Assembly: GCA_002728135.1 (NCBI GenBank) | Contig: PBVE01000003.1 | Coordinates: 1-47,420, forward strand | Source of the DNA: Rhodospirillaceae bacterium | GTDB taxonomy: Bacteria; Pseudomonadota; Alphaproteobacteria; UBA828 | Direction: 5' to 3' | Length of the DNA: 47,420 nt | Part shown: positions 32,152-42,438 of the stretch, in pieces | How positions within the stretch are numbered: position 1 is the first letter of the stretch | Layout: every line of letters begins with the position of its first letter | Notes under the pieces: model-generated | Told to the model about the DNA's origin: nothing | Databases searched by the model: none | What the model saw: the letters and a program-made list of their open reading frames with translations, nothing else | Made by a program: the position numbers and the translations under genes

Positions 32152-33278
32152 CCATGCGTCCACAGAACTATGTTGTAGTTTGGATTGTTGGGTTTATTCT
32201 ACTAGCTATTATTCTGCTATTGCTCAGTGATATTTTGTTGCCTTTTATTGCAGGAATTGCTGTAGCATATTTTTTAGATCCAGTTGCTGATCGATTAGAA
32301 CGCCAAGGGCTGTCTAGAATCCTTGCAACTTCACTTATAACAGCTGCTTTTGTTATTATTATAGGTTTAATGTTATTTTTCCTTTTACCTATTTTGCAAG
32401 GACAAGTAGTAGAATTTCTGAAAAATTTACCAAATTACTTTCAATCTGCTCGGGGTTGGGCGGAGCCTATGATAGAGCGCTGGTCTGCTGAGTTAGAGCC
32501 TGATCGAATGAATAAAGTTGAGTCTGTTATAGAGGATTTTTCTGGAAGGGCTGTTCAGTTTACTCTTAGCCTAATAGGTGATATCTGGGCAGGTGGAATG
32601 GCACTTGTTAATTTCTTGGCACTTATTTTTATAACACCCGTAGTGACATTTTATATGTTACGAGATTGGGATAGCATTGTAGACAAAATTGATAATTGGT
32701 TACCTCGCAGGCAAGCACCTACTATAAGAGAGCAAGCTAAACTTATGGACTCTACTTTATCTGGTTTTGTTAGGGGAACAGGTTTAATTTGTATAATCCT
32801 TGCAGCTTTTTATGCTGCCACGCTGAGTGCGGTTGGACTTGAATTCGGTTTTGCTATTGGTGTCGCAGCAGGTTTGCTATCGTTTGTACCTTATCTAGGG
32901 TCTATAGGAGGGCTACTTATTTGTGTAGGTATGGCTCTTATTCAGTTTGATGATGCATGGGTAATAGGTGTCATTGCTGGTATTTTTATTCTTGGACAAA
33001 TAGTAAGCGATTATATTTTAGTTCCTAGACTCGTAGGTAAGCGTGTTCGTTTGCACCCTGTCTGGATCATTTTTTCAGTTTTAGCTGGTGGAAGCCTATT
33101 TGGGTTTGTAGGAATGCTAGTTTCTGTTCCTGTTGCCGCTTTAGTCGGGGTCCTAGTTAGATATGGTGTAACAAATTATTTAGAAAGCGATATGTTCAAA
33201 CACGATACAGATGAAACTAATTCTAGCCCTATAGGATCTGGCAAGAATGAGAAGCCAGAAGGGGATGGGTTGAATTGA
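32148..33278 (+). CDS. AI-2E family (PerM-like) membrane transporter
   Basis: A 376-residue protein starting at the ATG at 32148, within an ATGA overlap with the DUF2066 gene; an earlier ATG at 32109 would overlap more and lacks a ribosome binding site. It has about eight membrane spans: two at the N terminus, one around 60-85, and a group from about 200 to 340, with a long soluble segment between. The C-terminal PYLGSIGGLL and LVGKRVRLHPVWIIFSVLAGG motifs are diagnostic. Members export AI-2 or act as Na+/H+ antiporters; most, including this one, have unknown substrates. It overlaps hdaA at its end (TTGA). Confidence 0.88.
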   Translation: MTMRPQNYVVVWIVGFILLAIILLLLSDILLPFIAGIAVAYFLDPVADRLERQGLSRILATSLITAAFVIIIGLMLFFLLPILQGQVVEFLKNLPNYFQSARGWAEPMIERWSAELEPDRMNKVESVIEDFSGRAVQFTLSLIGDIWAGGMALVNFLALIFITPVVTFYMLRDWDSIVDKIDNWLPRRQAPTIREQAKLMDSTLSGFVRGTGLICIILAAFYAATLSAVGLEFGFAIGVAAGLLSFVPYLGSIGGLLICVGMALIQFDDAWVIGVIAGIFILGQIVSDYILVPRLVGKRVRLHPVWIIFSVLAGGSLFGFVGMLVSVPVAALVGVLVRYGVTNYLESDMFKHDTDETNSSPIGSGKNEKPEGDGLN

Positions 33279-33961
33279 ATTTCCAAAACCTGGATTCACA
33301 GCTAGTTCTTGATCTAGGACACAGACCTGCCTTGGAACGCGAGGATTTTCTTATTGCTCCATGTAATAATGAGGCTGTTTCTCAGGTTGATAAATGGCCT
33401 TCTTGGACATCTCACTTATTAATTCTTGTAGGCAACCCTGGTAGTGGCAAGACTCATTTAGCGAGTGTTTGGAGAGCTATGTCCGATGCAACTATTATAA
33501 GTAGCAAAGACCTTAATCGTGACCATAACCCTTGGCGCCTTTTGAGGCCAGTATCTGCATGTGTTGTAGAAGATGTATCAGAAAAAATTGACGATCAGGC
33601 TCTTTTACACTTAATAAATGTTGCTACTGAAGTTGGAGGATTTTTACTGATTACCTCTATTAAAGCCCCATCAAAATGGCCAATAAAATTAGCAGATCTT
33701 GCATCTCGAGTAAGAGCTGCACCAATAGCAACATTACATGAGCCTGATGATAATTTGTTAGCTGCAATAATGGTGAAACTTTTTGCAGATAGGCAGTTAA
33801 GCGTGGCCCCTGAGGTTATAGGTTATTTGGTTACGAGGATAGATAGGTCTTTTGATGCAGCTAGAAGTATTGTTGAGGAGTTGGATCGAACGGCACTATC
33901 TCAAGCAAGGTCTGTTACTATACCTCTTGCTAGAGAGGTATTAATAAAGCTAAATAACTAA
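33275..33961 (+). CDS. hdaA: HdaA, DnaA-related regulatory ATPase
   Basis: A 228-residue single-AAA+-domain paralogue of DnaA that, with the beta clamp, promotes hydrolysis of DnaA-ATP to prevent extra initiation. An N-terminal QLVLDL (9-14) resembles the clamp-binding hexapeptide of Hda; DLGHRPALEREDFLIAPCN follows, then Walker A GNPGSGKTH (53-61). Walker B is weak (CVVEDVSEK). No DNA-binding domain IV, so not DnaA. The start is a TTG at 33275 that overlaps the permease stop (TTGA), with a purine-rich AGAAGGGGATGGG ahead. It is convergent with rnd, 22 bases away. Confidence 0.88.
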   Translation: MNFQNLDSQLVLDLGHRPALEREDFLIAPCNNEAVSQVDKWPSWTSHLLILVGNPGSGKTHLASVWRAMSDATIISSKDLNRDHNPWRLLRPVSACVVEDVSEKIDDQALLHLINVATEVGGFLLITSIKAPSKWPIKLADLASRVRAAPIATLHEPDDNLLAAIMVKLFADRQLSVAPEVIGYLVTRIDRSFDAARSIVEELDRTALSQARSVTIPLAREVLIKLNN

Positions 33962-33983
33962 TCCATAATTCAGCCAAGTTTGA

Positions 33984-35174
33984 CTAAATTTCATTAATTC
34001 TTAAAATCTTAATATTTTCATTTTCAATTGTGAATGCTAATCGTCCAGCTTTTAAAGCTAAAGCAAGTTCACCAAATATTTCCCTTCTCCAACCTTTAAG
34101 TGCAGCTATTTCATCACTGCGAGCCTCTAATGCTTTTACTGGCATAGCTGCAATTCTTTGTAAGTCGTAATTATTTGCAACTATACGTTGTGCAACTTCT
34201 GCTGTTTCACATTGAGTCTTAAGTAATACTTTTAGTAGATCCATCATAGGCCCGACACCCCTATATGTTTCTTTTTTCTCTGGAGGGGTTGGCCAACTAT
34301 TTTTTGGAGATTCAATAGCAACTTTTACACAGTTTATGATGGCGTCACCCCACTGAATGTCACCTTTTCTATTTTTCAGAGACCTGACTTTTGATAGCTC
34401 CGATACTGAGCTAGGGGCAATAGCTGCGATTTCATTAATTGCCTCATCTTTAAGAATTCTTCCACGTGGTATATTTTTTTTTCTAGCCTCAATTTCTCTC
34501 CATGAGGCGATTTCACGAAGGATCACATAAAATCTGTTGCTTCCGCCACGAGTTTTAATTTTTCTCCAAACTTGAAGAGGATTAATGTCATAATTATTAA
34601 TGTTTAGTAGGGTGTTCATATCTTCTTTAATCCAGCTTTCACGCCCAGTATCTGACAATTTTTTTCTAAGTTTTTCATAAATTATTCTAAGGTGGGAAAC
34701 ATCAGAAAGAGCATAGGATAGTTGTTTGTCACTTAATGGCCTTTGAGACCAATCAGTAAATCTAAGAGTTTTATCAATCTTTTCGCCTACTAACTTATTA
34801 ACAAGCTTTTCATATCCGGCAGCATCACCAAAACCACACACACTTGCTGCTACCTGTGTGTCAAAAATAGGGCTCGGTATTTTACCATTTAAATGATAGA
34901 AAACCTCTAAATCTTGCCGAGCAGCATGGAAGACCTTTAAAACAGTCGTATCGTTGAGGAGTTTTAAGAGAGATTCTAAATCGATATCTTTAGACAAAGG
35001 ATCAATTATAACGCTTTCTTGTTCACCTCCTATTTGAATTAAACAGAGCTTTGGCCAGTAAGTTTTATCGCGAATGAATTCCGTATCAACAGTAATAAAA
35101 CTTGAAGTAAGCCACCCGTTTACGTAGCTATTCAAGGTTTTTGTGTCTTTTATTATCTTTATTTTTTGATTCAT
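33984..35174 (-). CDS. rnd: Ribonuclease D
   Basis: A 396-residue 3'-5' exoribonuclease that trims tRNA precursors. DEDD exonuclease residues are visible: VDTEF (D29, E31), FHAARQDLEVF, and YALSDVSHLR. An HRDC domain follows at about 205-290 (REIASWREIEARKKNIPRGRI), with a second helical C-terminal domain. ATG overlaps the stop of the ankyrin gene (ATGA). The aspS gene is close by on the other strand, a common alphaproteobacterial neighbourhood. Confidence 0.93.
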   Translation of the reverse strand: MNQKIKIIKDTKTLNSYVNGWLTSSFITVDTEFIRDKTYWPKLCLIQIGGEQESVIIDPLSKDIDLESLLKLLNDTTVLKVFHAARQDLEVFYHLNGKIPSPIFDTQVAASVCGFGDAAGYEKLVNKLVGEKIDKTLRFTDWSQRPLSDKQLSYALSDVSHLRIIYEKLRKKLSDTGRESWIKEDMNTLLNINNYDINPLQVWRKIKTRGGSNRFYVILREIASWREIEARKKNIPRGRILKDEAINEIAAIAPSSVSELSKVRSLKNRKGDIQWGDAIINCVKVAIESPKNSWPTPPEKKETYRGVGPMMDLLKVLLKTQCETAEVAQRIVANNYDLQRIAAMPVKALEARSDEIAALKGWRREIFGELALALKAGRLAFTIENENIKILRINEI

Positions 35175-35776
35175 TGCTTTGCTCCAGCCTTTAGAAGAAT
35201 ATCAACTATAGATTGATGCCCCCTGTCTCTGGCAACTTTCAGTGCTGTTTGCCAACTGTTAAGATTAGATTGTCTATCAATATTAGCGCCTGAATTTAGT
35301 AAGGTTTTTACTATTTCTACTCTCCCATACCTTGATGCGATAATAAGTGCTGTCCGTCCATATTGATCAGTCCCATTGATATCAGCTCCATACATAAGGA
35401 GTATTTTAACAGTTTTATTTCCATTATATTTCTTTGAAGCCATCATGAGAGGAGTGCCGCTATTTTTGCCTCCCTTACCAATCTTTTCGATATTAGCACC
35501 AGCTTTAAGAAGAATTTTTATAACATCATTTTTTAGTAAAAGTGCTGCCCAGTGAAGTGAAGTCCATCCAGCCCAGTCTGGAGTGTCGGGTGGTATTCCC
35601 TGATGCAGAAGCTCTTTTATAAGTGTTATATTACCTTCTTTAGCGGCTTCAACTATTGGATGAGTGATAGTATCGTTAGCTGGAGCAATTTGTTTAAGCT
35701 GATCATAAGGTAGAAAAATGCTTAGGGAGTTAAGTAAAATAGCTAAAGCTAGGATTTTGCATAACAAGAATTTCAT
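35171..35776 (-). CDS. Exported ankyrin-repeat protein
   Basis: A 201-residue protein with a signal peptide (MKFLLCKILALAILLNSLSI) and about five ankyrin repeats covering residues 40-200: repeated GxTxLHxAxxxxxxxxVxxLLxxGAxI units such as GWTSLHWAALLLKNDVIKIL and YGRTALIIASRYGRVEIVK. Ankyrin proteins serve protein binding; the partner is unknown. It is translationally coupled to rnd (ATGA) and transcribed first, so it may simply share its promoter. No catalytic domain. Confidence 0.83.
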   Translation of the reverse strand: MKFLLCKILALAILLNSLSIFLPYDQLKQIAPANDTITHPIVEAAKEGNITLIKELLHQGIPPDTPDWAGWTSLHWAALLLKNDVIKILLKAGANIEKIGKGGKNSGTPLMMASKKYNGNKTVKILLMYGADINGTDQYGRTALIIASRYGRVEIVKTLLNSGANIDRQSNLNSWQTALKVARDRGHQSIVDILLKAGAKQ

Positions 35777-35951
35777 ATCTATGTATTTGGTTGCTTATTA
35801 ATTTGATGAGAGATAAAACATTTAAATTTTAGTTAGACCTTGACAAAGTTTTAGATAAGGTGTGCTTTTCGCTCATTATCAATAATTAATTATGCACTTA
35901 ATTCAATAGAGTTGCATTAATTACTTCTTTTATTTTCTGAGGCTAAAGAAT

Positions 35952-37727
35952 ATGCATCGATATCGATCCCACACTTGTAATGAGTTGACTCAAGATTTTG
36001 TAGGTAAAAATGTAAAACTTTCTGGATGGGTGCATCGAGTCCGTGACCATGGGCATCTTGTATTTATAGATCTGCGTGATCAATATGGCATAACTCAGTG
36101 TGTCGTCGAGGCCTCTCATGAGGAGTTCAATAGTATAAAAACCCTTAGGCAAGAAACAGTTCTATCTTTGATTGGGAATGTTGAGCCTCGAACTAAAGAT
36201 ACAATCAACATGAATATACCAACCGGTCAAATTGAGTTACGAATTGAATCACTAGAAATAATTAATGAGTCTTTAACCCTTCCGATGCCTGTTCATGGTG
36301 ATCATGACTATAGTGAAGAGATCAGGCTTAATTTTAGATATCTTGATCTCAGAAGAGAACGAATGCAAAAAAATATTGTATTACGTTCAAAAATAATTAG
36401 CAGTATAAGGCACCGTATGTTGGAAAAAGGCTTTTTGGAGTTGCAAACGCCAATTCTTACAGCAAGCTCACCAGAAGGTGCGCGTGATTTTCTTGTGCCT
36501 AGTAGACTTCATCCCGGGAAGTTTTATGCTTTACCTCAGGCACCACAGCAATTTAAACAGCTAATTATGTGTTCAGGTTTTGATCGTTATTTCCAGATTG
36601 CACCATGTTTTCGTGACGAGGATGCTAGAGCAGATAGGTCTCCGGGTGAATTTTATCAACTTGATTTAGAAATGGCTTTTGTGGAACAGGAAGATGTATT
36701 TGATGTAGTTGAGCCAGTAATGCGTGGTGTCTTTCAGGAATTTTCTAGTTACACTGTATCTGATCCTTTTCCTAGAATCACATATGCTGATGCCATGTTA
36801 CGTTATGGAACTGATAAGCCAGATTTGAGAAATCCAATTGAAATTTCAGATGTAACAGAATTATTTAATAACAAGTCTGTTAACTTCAAATCTTTCAAAA
36901 ATGTTATAGAAAAAGGAGGTGTAGTTCGGGCAATACCAGCAAAAGGTGTGGCAGAAAAGCCAAGGTCATTTTTTGATAAATTAATAGAATTTACAAAAGG
37001 TCTTGGGGCTCCTGGTCTGGGATATATAATATTTTCTGATAATCAAGCTAAAGGTCCCATAGCAAAATTTATACCTGATGATATTCTAGATAAGTTGCGT
37101 GCTGAGATAGGTGTTGAGAACGGAGATGCAATTTTTCTTTCTTGCGATCAAGAAAAAAAAGCAGCTTATTACGCTGGAAATGTAAGGACTGAATTGGGCA
37201 AACTTTTAAATTTAGTTGAAAATAATACTTATAAGTTTTGTTGGATTGTTGATTTTCCAATGTTCGAATTTGATATGGAGAGTGGAAAGGTAGAATTTAG
37301 TCATAATCCTTTTTCAATGCCACAAGGTGGACTAGAGGCACTTACAGAACGAGACCCACTTGATATTCTTGCGTGGCAGTATGATATCGTCTGTAACGGT
37401 GTAGAATTATCTAGTGGAGCTATACGTAATCATCGTATTGATATCATGCTTAAGGCCTTTGAGATTGCTGGATATTCAAGAGCTGATTTAGAGAATCGTT
37501 TTGGTGCTCTCTTTAATGCCTTTCAATATGGAGCACCACCTCATGGGGGCATTGCTCCGGGTATAGACCGTATAGTAATGCTATTAGCAGATGAACCAAA
37601 TATTCGTGAAGTGATACTTTTCCCTGTTAATCAAATGGCACAAGATTTAATGATGGGTGCTCCTGCCGAAGCAAGCAGTAATCATCTCAAAGAGCTTAAT
37701 CTTCAGATAAAGAGCATTAAAAGTTAG
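35952..37727 (+). CDS. aspS: Aspartyl-tRNA synthetase, probably non-discriminating (Asp/Asn)
   Basis: A 591-residue class II synthetase. N-terminal OB-fold anticodon domain ([22 protein letters not shown]), then the catalytic core with motif 2 ([22 protein letters not shown]) split by the bacterial GAD insertion, and motif 3 ([23 protein letters not shown]). The residue after RVRD is His, as in non-discriminating bacterial AspRS, whereas E. coli has Leu. This suggests that it charges both tRNA-Asp and tRNA-Asn, with GatCAB converting Asp-tRNA-Asn to Asn-tRNA-Asn. The enzyme call is firm; the specificity is inferred. Confidence 0.95.
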   Translation: MHRYRSHTCNELTQDFVGKNVKLSGWVHRVRDHGHLVFIDLRDQYGITQCVVEASHEEFNSIKTLRQETVLSLIGNVEPRTKDTINMNIPTGQIELRIESLEIINESLTLPMPVHGDHDYSEEIRLNFRYLDLRRERMQKNIVLRSKIISSIRHRMLEKGFLELQTPILTASSPEGARDFLVPSRLHPGKFYALPQAPQQFKQLIMCSGFDRYFQIAPCFRDEDARADRSPGEFYQLDLEMAFVEQEDVFDVVEPVMRGVFQEFSSYTVSDPFPRITYADAMLRYGTDKPDLRNPIEISDVTELFNNKSVNFKSFKNVIEKGGVVRAIPAKGVAEKPRSFFDKLIEFTKGLGAPGLGYIIFSDNQAKGPIAKFIPDDILDKLRAEIGVENGDAIFLSCDQEKKAAYYAGNVRTELGKLLNLVENNTYKFCWIVDFPMFEFDMESGKVEFSHNPFSMPQGGLEALTERDPLDILAWQYDIVCNGVELSSGAIRNHRIDIMLKAFEIAGYSRADLENRFGALFNAFQYGAPPHGGIAPGIDRIVMLLADEPNIREVILFPVNQMAQDLMMGAPAEASSNHLKELNLQIKSIKS

Positions 37728-37773
37728 GCTAAACCAGTTTATCTTCGTATATAGCTTGATCTCTAATTTTGTA

Positions 37774-37804
37774 GAAAAAGATGGGGTGTGCTGTGCACAC
37801 CCCA
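37774..37804 (-). terminator. Rho-independent terminator of nrdJ
   Basis: A perfect 10-bp stem, TGGGGTGTGC at 37782-37791 with GCACACCCCA at 37795-37804, loop of three. On the minus strand it is followed at once by ATCTTTTTC, giving a proper U tract. It ends about 43 bases after the nrdJ stop codon. On the plus strand, after aspS, no U tract follows, so it should act mainly on nrdJ. Confidence 0.85.
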
Positions 37805-37811
37805 CTAGTTA

Positions 37812-37862
37812 CAGTGGCCATGGTGACCGCGGGAGATAAACGGTCCTTAGGAGCAGCCACTG
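37812..37862 (-). repeat. Nested inverted repeats across the nrdJ stop codon
   Basis: CAGTGGC at 37812-37818 pairs with GCCACTG at 37856-37862, and inside it GACCG at 37825-37829 pairs with CGGTC at 37841-37845. The structure spans the last codons and stop of nrdJ (37847-37849) and lies just upstream of its terminator. It could protect the mRNA 3' end or be part of the termination region; function is not known. Confidence 0.35.
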
Positions 37863-40800
37863 GTTGAACCACAGGTGTCACATTTCATGCACGTCCCATT
37901 TCTTACTAGTGTAAAATTTCCACACTCTTGGCATGCTTCTCCCTCATAACCTTTTAGCCTTGCCTGCCGCACTGATTCTAATTGATCAGAGACATTTTCT
38001 GGATCACGGTTTTGTGAATCATACACCATAGCGACAGCTGTATTTCCCTCAATAGTAGGCGTTGTATTGGATTCTAGTTGTGATTTGATTATAGAAGTTG
38101 GGTTTTCTTGGTCATCAGCACCACCTGTTAATACCAAGAGGTTACGTCTAACGTATCCAGCACTTACACCTGTTACATCAAAATTAGGATTTAGTTCTTC
38201 ATCTTCTTCATCTGGTGCTGGCATGTGTTCATTCTCATTACCTCTTCCAATGCTATCTGGGAGTAGATCATCTGGTTCTGCATGTGATAAATCTGAGCGT
38301 CCAAGGTAAGAGATAGCTAATTCTCTAAACATATAGTCTAAAATAGAAGTTGCACGTTTAATGGCGTCATTTCCTTCAACAAAACCTGCAGGTTCAAATC
38401 TAGTAAATGTAAAGGCATCTACATATTCTTCTAATGGTACTCCGTATTGAAGGCCAATTGAAATAGCAATTGCAAAATTATTCATTAGACTCCTGAAGGC
38501 TGCACCTTCCTTATGCATATCAATAAATATTTCCCCAAGTGATCCGTCTTGGAATTCACCAGTTCTTAGGTATAGCTTATGGCCTCCAACAATAGCCTTT
38601 TGAGTATATCCTCTTCTCCTATGAGGTAATCGACGTCTTTCTCCTATTTGTGTAACTATTCTTTCAACAACCCTCTCGGCGACTCGAGATGCACGTTCAG
38701 TTTGGCTGTCTTCCATAATCTCATTAGTGTCTTCATCGCTTAATGTCATCGCACTGAGAGGTTGTGATAATTTTGAACCATCTCTGTATAAAGCATTCGC
38801 TTTGACACCAAGTCGCCAAGAAAGTATGTAGGCATTTTTACATTCATCTATTGTTGCATCGTTATTGAGGTTTATAGTTTTTGAAATCGCTCCGGATATA
38901 AATGGTTGTGCACTGGCCATCATCCGAATGTGGCTCTCGGAGCTCAGCCAGCGTGAACTTCTGGGACCACATCTATTTGCACAATCAAACACAGGCAAGT
39001 GTTCTTCCTTAAGATAGGGGGCTCCTTCCAAAGTCATTGAGCCACAACAGAAAACATTAGCGACCTCAATTTCTTTGTCTGAGAATCCTATGTGTTTAAG
39101 TAAATTAAAAGACATATTTGAAAGATCTGATTCTTTTATACCAAGTTTTTCTATGCAGAAATCTTTACCTAAAGTCCATTCGTTAAATGCAAATTTAATT
39201 TCAAATGCCCCTTTTAGGGCCTCTTCTAATGCATTAAGTTCTTTGTCAGAAAAGCCTTTTTCTCTAAGTGCTTTATGGTCAATTTCAGGTGAGCCATTTA
39301 AAGTTCCTTTTCCAACAGCATAGTCAACTATTTCTTGAGCTTGTTCATTATCATAACCAAGAGTTTCCAACGCCTTTGGCACTGCTTGGTTTATAATTTT
39401 GAAATAGCCACCACCTGCAAGTTTCTTCATCTTTACAAGAGCAAAATCTGGCTCAATGCCTGTAGTATCACAATCCATAACTAGTCCTATGGTCCCAGTT
39501 GGTGCAATAACAGTGGATTGGGCATTGCGATACCCATGTTTTATGCCGAGTTCAAGGGCTTTATCCCAGGAATTTTTTGCTGCTTCACTTAGAGGAAGGT
39601 TTTCAAGGTTGGTGTGGTCAAGGGGGACAGGCCTTATAGATAAATCCTCATATCCACTTGTGTCTCCATAAGCAGCCCTTCGGTGATTTCTTATGACACG
39701 CAGCATTGCTGTTGAATTATTTTCATATCCCGGGAATGGTCCAAGCTCGGCGGCCATTTCTGCAGAGGTAGCATATGCTGTGCCAGTCATAATAGAACTT
39801 ATAGCCCCGCAAATTGCTCGCCCCTTATCGCTATCATAAGGGATACCAGAAGCCATAAGAAGTCCGCCTATGTTGGCGAAGCCCAAACCGAGAGTTCTAT
39901 AGATATAAGAGCGTTGAGCTATTTCAGGAGAAGGGTATTGTGCCATCAGTACAGAAATTTCTAAGGTAATGGTCCAGAGTCTTGTTGCATGTTCGAATGC
40001 TTCTATGTCAAAACTTCCAGACGGTTGTTGGAAAGTCATTAAATTCAAGGAGGCTAAATTGCATGCTGTATCATCAAGAAACATATATTCTGAACACGGA
40101 TTAGAAGCGTTTATTCTTCCGTCTCCACTACAGGTGTGCCAATCATTAATTGTGGTATCGAACTGTATTCCTGGGTCAGCTGATGCCCATGCTGCATTTC
40201 CTATTTCATCCCATAGATCTCTGGCTTTGATAGTTTTATGAACTTTACCATCCGTTCGCCTTATTAAATTCCAATCTTTATCTTTTTCCACACAATCAAG
40301 GAATTCATTAGTTACTCTGACAGAATTGTTGGAGTTCTGACCAGAAACTGTAACATAAGCTTCAGATTGCCAGTCTGTATCGTAAGTAGGTATTTCTAAA
40401 GATGTAAATCCTTGCTGTGCAAATTGAATCACTCTCTGAATATAACTCTCTGGAAGCATTGCTGCCCGGGCATTTTTTATTGCGTTTGCTAGGTTTTCGT
40501 TGTGTTTTGGATTAAATTTACTTTCTATGTCGTCTCCATTTTGGCAAGCGGTCATCACTAGATTAAGGTGTTTTTCAGCTAATTTTGAGCCTGCTACTAA
40601 AGCAGCTACTTTTTGTTCTTCCCTTACTTTCCAGTTCACAAATGATTCTACATCTGGGTGGTCAACATCAACTATGACCATTTTAGCAGCTCTACGTGTA
40701 GTTCCTCCCGATTTTATTGCTCCTGCAGCACGGTCACCGATTTTAAGAAAACTCATTAGGCCAGAAGATTTTCCACCACCGGATAGAGATTCACCATCTG

Positions 40801-41518
40801 CACGCAATTGCGAAAAATTTGTTCCAGTTCCTGAACCATATTTGAAAAGTCTGGCCTCTCTGACCCAGAGGTCCATTATTCCACCTGGATTAACTAAATC
40901 ATCATTGATACTTTGTATAAAACATGCGTGTGGTTGTGGATGCTCATAGGCTCCTTCGGAAGCAACCAATTCACCACTTTCAAAATCTACATAATGATGG
41001 CCCTGAGCGGGGCCATCTATTCCGTAAGCCCAATGAAGACCTGTATTGAACCATTGAGGCGAATTTGGGGCACACATCTGCATGCATAACATGTAGCGCA
41101 TTTCGTCAAAATAACTTTTCGCATCAGCTTCTGCGTCAAAATATCCAGCTTTCCATCCCCAATAGGTCCATGTTCCTGCTAGTCTGTCAAAAACTTCTTT
41201 GGCAGAGATTTCTCCTCTAAATTTTTCATTATTGGGTATGCCATTAAGAGCATTTTCATCTGCTGTATGACGCCATAGCCAAGAAGGCACATCGTTTTCT
41301 TCGACGACTTTAAGTTTAGTAGGGACTCCTGCTTTTCGAAAATATTTTTGGGCAAGAACATCACAAGCTACCTGCGACCATGCAGCAGGAACTTCTATAT
41401 CATGTTGTGCAAATACAACTGATCCATCAGGGTTTTTTATTTCACTTACTGTCGAGCGAAAATCTATACCGAAATAAGGTGATTGCTCCTCTTGTGTAAA
41501 AATTCGCGCGATTCGCAT
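37847..41518 (-). CDS. nrdJ: Adenosylcobalamin-dependent (class II) ribonucleotide reductase
   Basis: A 1223-residue enzyme that reduces ribonucleotides to deoxyribonucleotides with or without oxygen, using coenzyme B12. The substrate-site region [41 protein letters not shown], the cysteine-rich end ([18 protein letters not shown], then CDTCGS), and the internal [20 protein letters not shown] segment before the C-terminal half match alphaproteobacterial NrdJ in order and length. The start at 41518 ([15 protein letters not shown]) is preceded by AGGGAG. Its use implies cobalamin uptake or synthesis. No nrdAB is seen. No cobalamin riboswitch is seen upstream. Confidence 0.95.
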   Translation of the reverse strand: MRIARIFTQEEQSPYFGIDFRSTVSEIKNPDGSVVFAQHDIEVPAAWSQVACDVLAQKYFRKAGVPTKLKVVEENDVPSWLWRHTADENALNGIPNNEKFRGEISAKEVFDRLAGTWTYWGWKAGYFDAEADAKSYFDEMRYMLCMQMCAPNSPQWFNTGLHWAYGIDGPAQGHHYVDFESGELVASEGAYEHPQPHACFIQSINDDLVNPGGIMDLWVREARLFKYGSGTGTNFSQLRADGESLSGGGKSSGLMSFLKIGDRAAGAIKSGGTTRRAAKMVIVDVDHPDVESFVNWKVREEQKVAALVAGSKLAEKHLNLVMTACQNGDDIESKFNPKHNENLANAIKNARAAMLPESYIQRVIQFAQQGFTSLEIPTYDTDWQSEAYVTVSGQNSNNSVRVTNEFLDCVEKDKDWNLIRRTDGKVHKTIKARDLWDEIGNAAWASADPGIQFDTTINDWHTCSGDGRINASNPCSEYMFLDDTACNLASLNLMTFQQPSGSFDIEAFEHATRLWTITLEISVLMAQYPSPEIAQRSYIYRTLGLGFANIGGLLMASGIPYDSDKGRAICGAISSIMTGTAYATSAEMAAELGPFPGYENNSTAMLRVIRNHRRAAYGDTSGYEDLSIRPVPLDHTNLENLPLSEAAKNSWDKALELGIKHGYRNAQSTVIAPTGTIGLVMDCDTTGIEPDFALVKMKKLAGGGYFKIINQAVPKALETLGYDNEQAQEIVDYAVGKGTLNGSPEIDHKALREKGFSDKELNALEEALKGAFEIKFAFNEWTLGKDFCIEKLGIKESDLSNMSFNLLKHIGFSDKEIEVANVFCCGSMTLEGAPYLKEEHLPVFDCANRCGPRSSRWLSSESHIRMMASAQPFISGAISKTINLNNDATIDECKNAYILSWRLGVKANALYRDGSKLSQPLSAMTLSDEDTNEIMEDSQTERASRVAERVVERIVTQIGERRRLPHRRRGYTQKAIVGGHKLYLRTGEFQDGSLGEIFIDMHKEGAAFRSLMNNFAIAISIGLQYGVPLEEYVDAFTFTRFEPAGFVEGNDAIKRATSILDYMFRELAISYLGRSDLSHAEPDDLLPDSIGRGNENEHMPAPDEEDEELNPNFDVTGVSAGYVRRNLLVLTGGADDQENPTSIIKSQLESNTTPTIEGNTAVAMVYDSQNRDPENVSDQLESVRQARLKGYEGEACQECGNFTLVRNGTCMKCDTCGSTSGCS

Positions 41519-41710
41519 GCTTTGTTGCTCCCTAAACTTATTTTAGTATTCCGATATGATTACCTTAGAATACAAAAGGATTTATAAGTAATGCCAGATA
41601 TCTCGATATGTTGGGGTAACAACATCCAATATACCGGATATTTAGTGGGTAGCACGATACGCTCCATGAAATTGGTTAGCAACTATATTTTGTGACTCTT
41701 TTAATAAAGT

Positions 41711-41724
41711 ACACAATATAGTGT
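41711..41724. promoter_or_regulatory. ACAC-N6-GTGT palindrome upstream of nrdJ (NrdR-box-like)
   Basis: ACACAATATAGTGT is a 14-bp palindrome with one mismatched pair. NrdR boxes, which control ribonucleotide reductase genes, have the form ACAC-N8-GTGT with an AT-rich centre. The flanks and centre agree but the spacing is two bases short, so NrdR binding is only a possibility. Confidence 0.35.
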
Positions 41725-41734
41725 GGGGCATCTC

Positions 41735-41762
41735 TGGGGATAACTTATGTAAATGTGGATAA
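41735..41762. promoter_or_regulatory. Two DnaA boxes upstream of nrdJ
   Basis: TGTGGATAA at 41754-41762 is a perfect DnaA box (complement of TTATCCACA) and TGGGGATAA at 41735-41743 differs at one base. They have the same orientation and are 19 bases apart. They lie about 220-245 bases upstream of the nrdJ start. DnaA is known to regulate ribonucleotide reductase genes in E. coli, so a link between replication and dNTP supply is plausible. Confidence 0.45.
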
Positions 41763-42035
41763 TATTTGTGTATATAAATAAAATATTTAAGTACAAGTGC
41801 TTATGTAAAATAATTCATGTTAAATATTAATTTCTTTATGCATTGATATTAAACTAAGAGTTTATATAATTTTAGATATTTTAATTTAAACATAAGATTA
41901 TTTTTTTATTTTTTATAACTTATTGTCATCAAACAGGGCACAAATGGGCAAGAATTATATACTGAACTTTCTTGGATTCGGATTCAATTTCATGTAATTA
42001 GGTTTCTGTTATATGTCGTTAAAAGGAGTCTTAAT

Positions 42036-42392
42036 ATGACAACCATAGGAACACGTATTTTTACAGCCTTGAGGGGTCGTTTAATAGGGACTGATGAATT
42101 TGGAAATAAGTATTATTCAGAGCGCCGCAGATCAAAAAAAAATCATGAGCGTCGATGGGTGATATATTTTGGAGAAGAAGAGGCAAGCAGTATTCCAGCA
42201 TCATGGCATGGATGGCTACATCATTCCTTTGAAGCCCCTCCCTCAGAAAATAGTCGTGTGTCTAAAGCATGGGAAAAGCCTCATACTCCAAATATGACGG
42301 GTACAGCTAATGCATATTTGCCACCAGGACATGTGTTGAAGGGGGGTAAAAGGTCACCTGCTACTGGAGATTATGAGTCTTGGCGTCCTTAA
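42036..42392 (+). CDS. NDUFA12-family complex I accessory protein
   Basis: A 118-residue homologue of the mitochondrial B17.2/NDUFA12 subunit, found almost only in alphaproteobacteria and mitochondria. The motifs GRLIGTDEFGNKYYSER near the N terminus, RRWVIYFGEEEASSIPASWHGWLH in the middle, and the YLPPGHVLKGGKR tail are diagnostic. It associates with the peripheral arm of NADH:ubiquinone oxidoreductase. The ATG follows AGGAG by eight bases. It stands as a single gene; the nuo operon is elsewhere. A good lineage marker. Confidence 0.93.
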   Translation: MTTIGTRIFTALRGRLIGTDEFGNKYYSERRRSKKNHERRWVIYFGEEEASSIPASWHGWLHHSFEAPPSENSRVSKAWEKPHTPNMTGTANAYLPPGHVLKGGKRSPATGDYESWRP

Positions 42393-42438
42393 TTTGAAAT
42401 TGTTTGATAACCCTACTGCTTGTCCTTTACATATTCGT

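Larger units (their letters stand above)
41519..42035. other. 517-base divergent regulatory region between nrdJ and the NDUFA12 gene
   Basis: This long AT-rich stretch has no convincing gene. It contains DnaA-box-like sites, an ACAC-N6-GTGT palindrome (listed separately), a 6-bp inverted repeat with a 6-base loop (ATGTTG/CAACAT near 41618-41635), and GTATTC/GAATAC at 41546-41573 close to the nrdJ start. An AGGAG ribosome binding site for the NDUFA12 gene lies at the right end. No riboswitch or small RNA was recognised. Confidence 0.5.

Noticed and set aside
37856..37862. GCCACTG, a core piece of cobalamin riboswitches, near B12-dependent nrdJ
   Set aside because: It lies inside the last nrdJ codons and on the strand opposite to any useful reading; the other conserved riboswitch segments are missing. 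It is better explained as part of an inverted repeat.
41591..41695. Possible 34-residue plus-strand ORF (MPDISICWGNN...) upstream of nrdJ
   Set aside because: Only a weak, distant ribosome binding site and no recognisable features; it is expected by chance in a 517-base gap.
41519..42035. Replication origin suggested by AT-richness and DnaA boxes
   Set aside because: Only two DnaA-box-like sites, no ordered cluster, and gene neighbours are not those of alphaproteobacterial origins. Control of nrdJ is the simpler reading.
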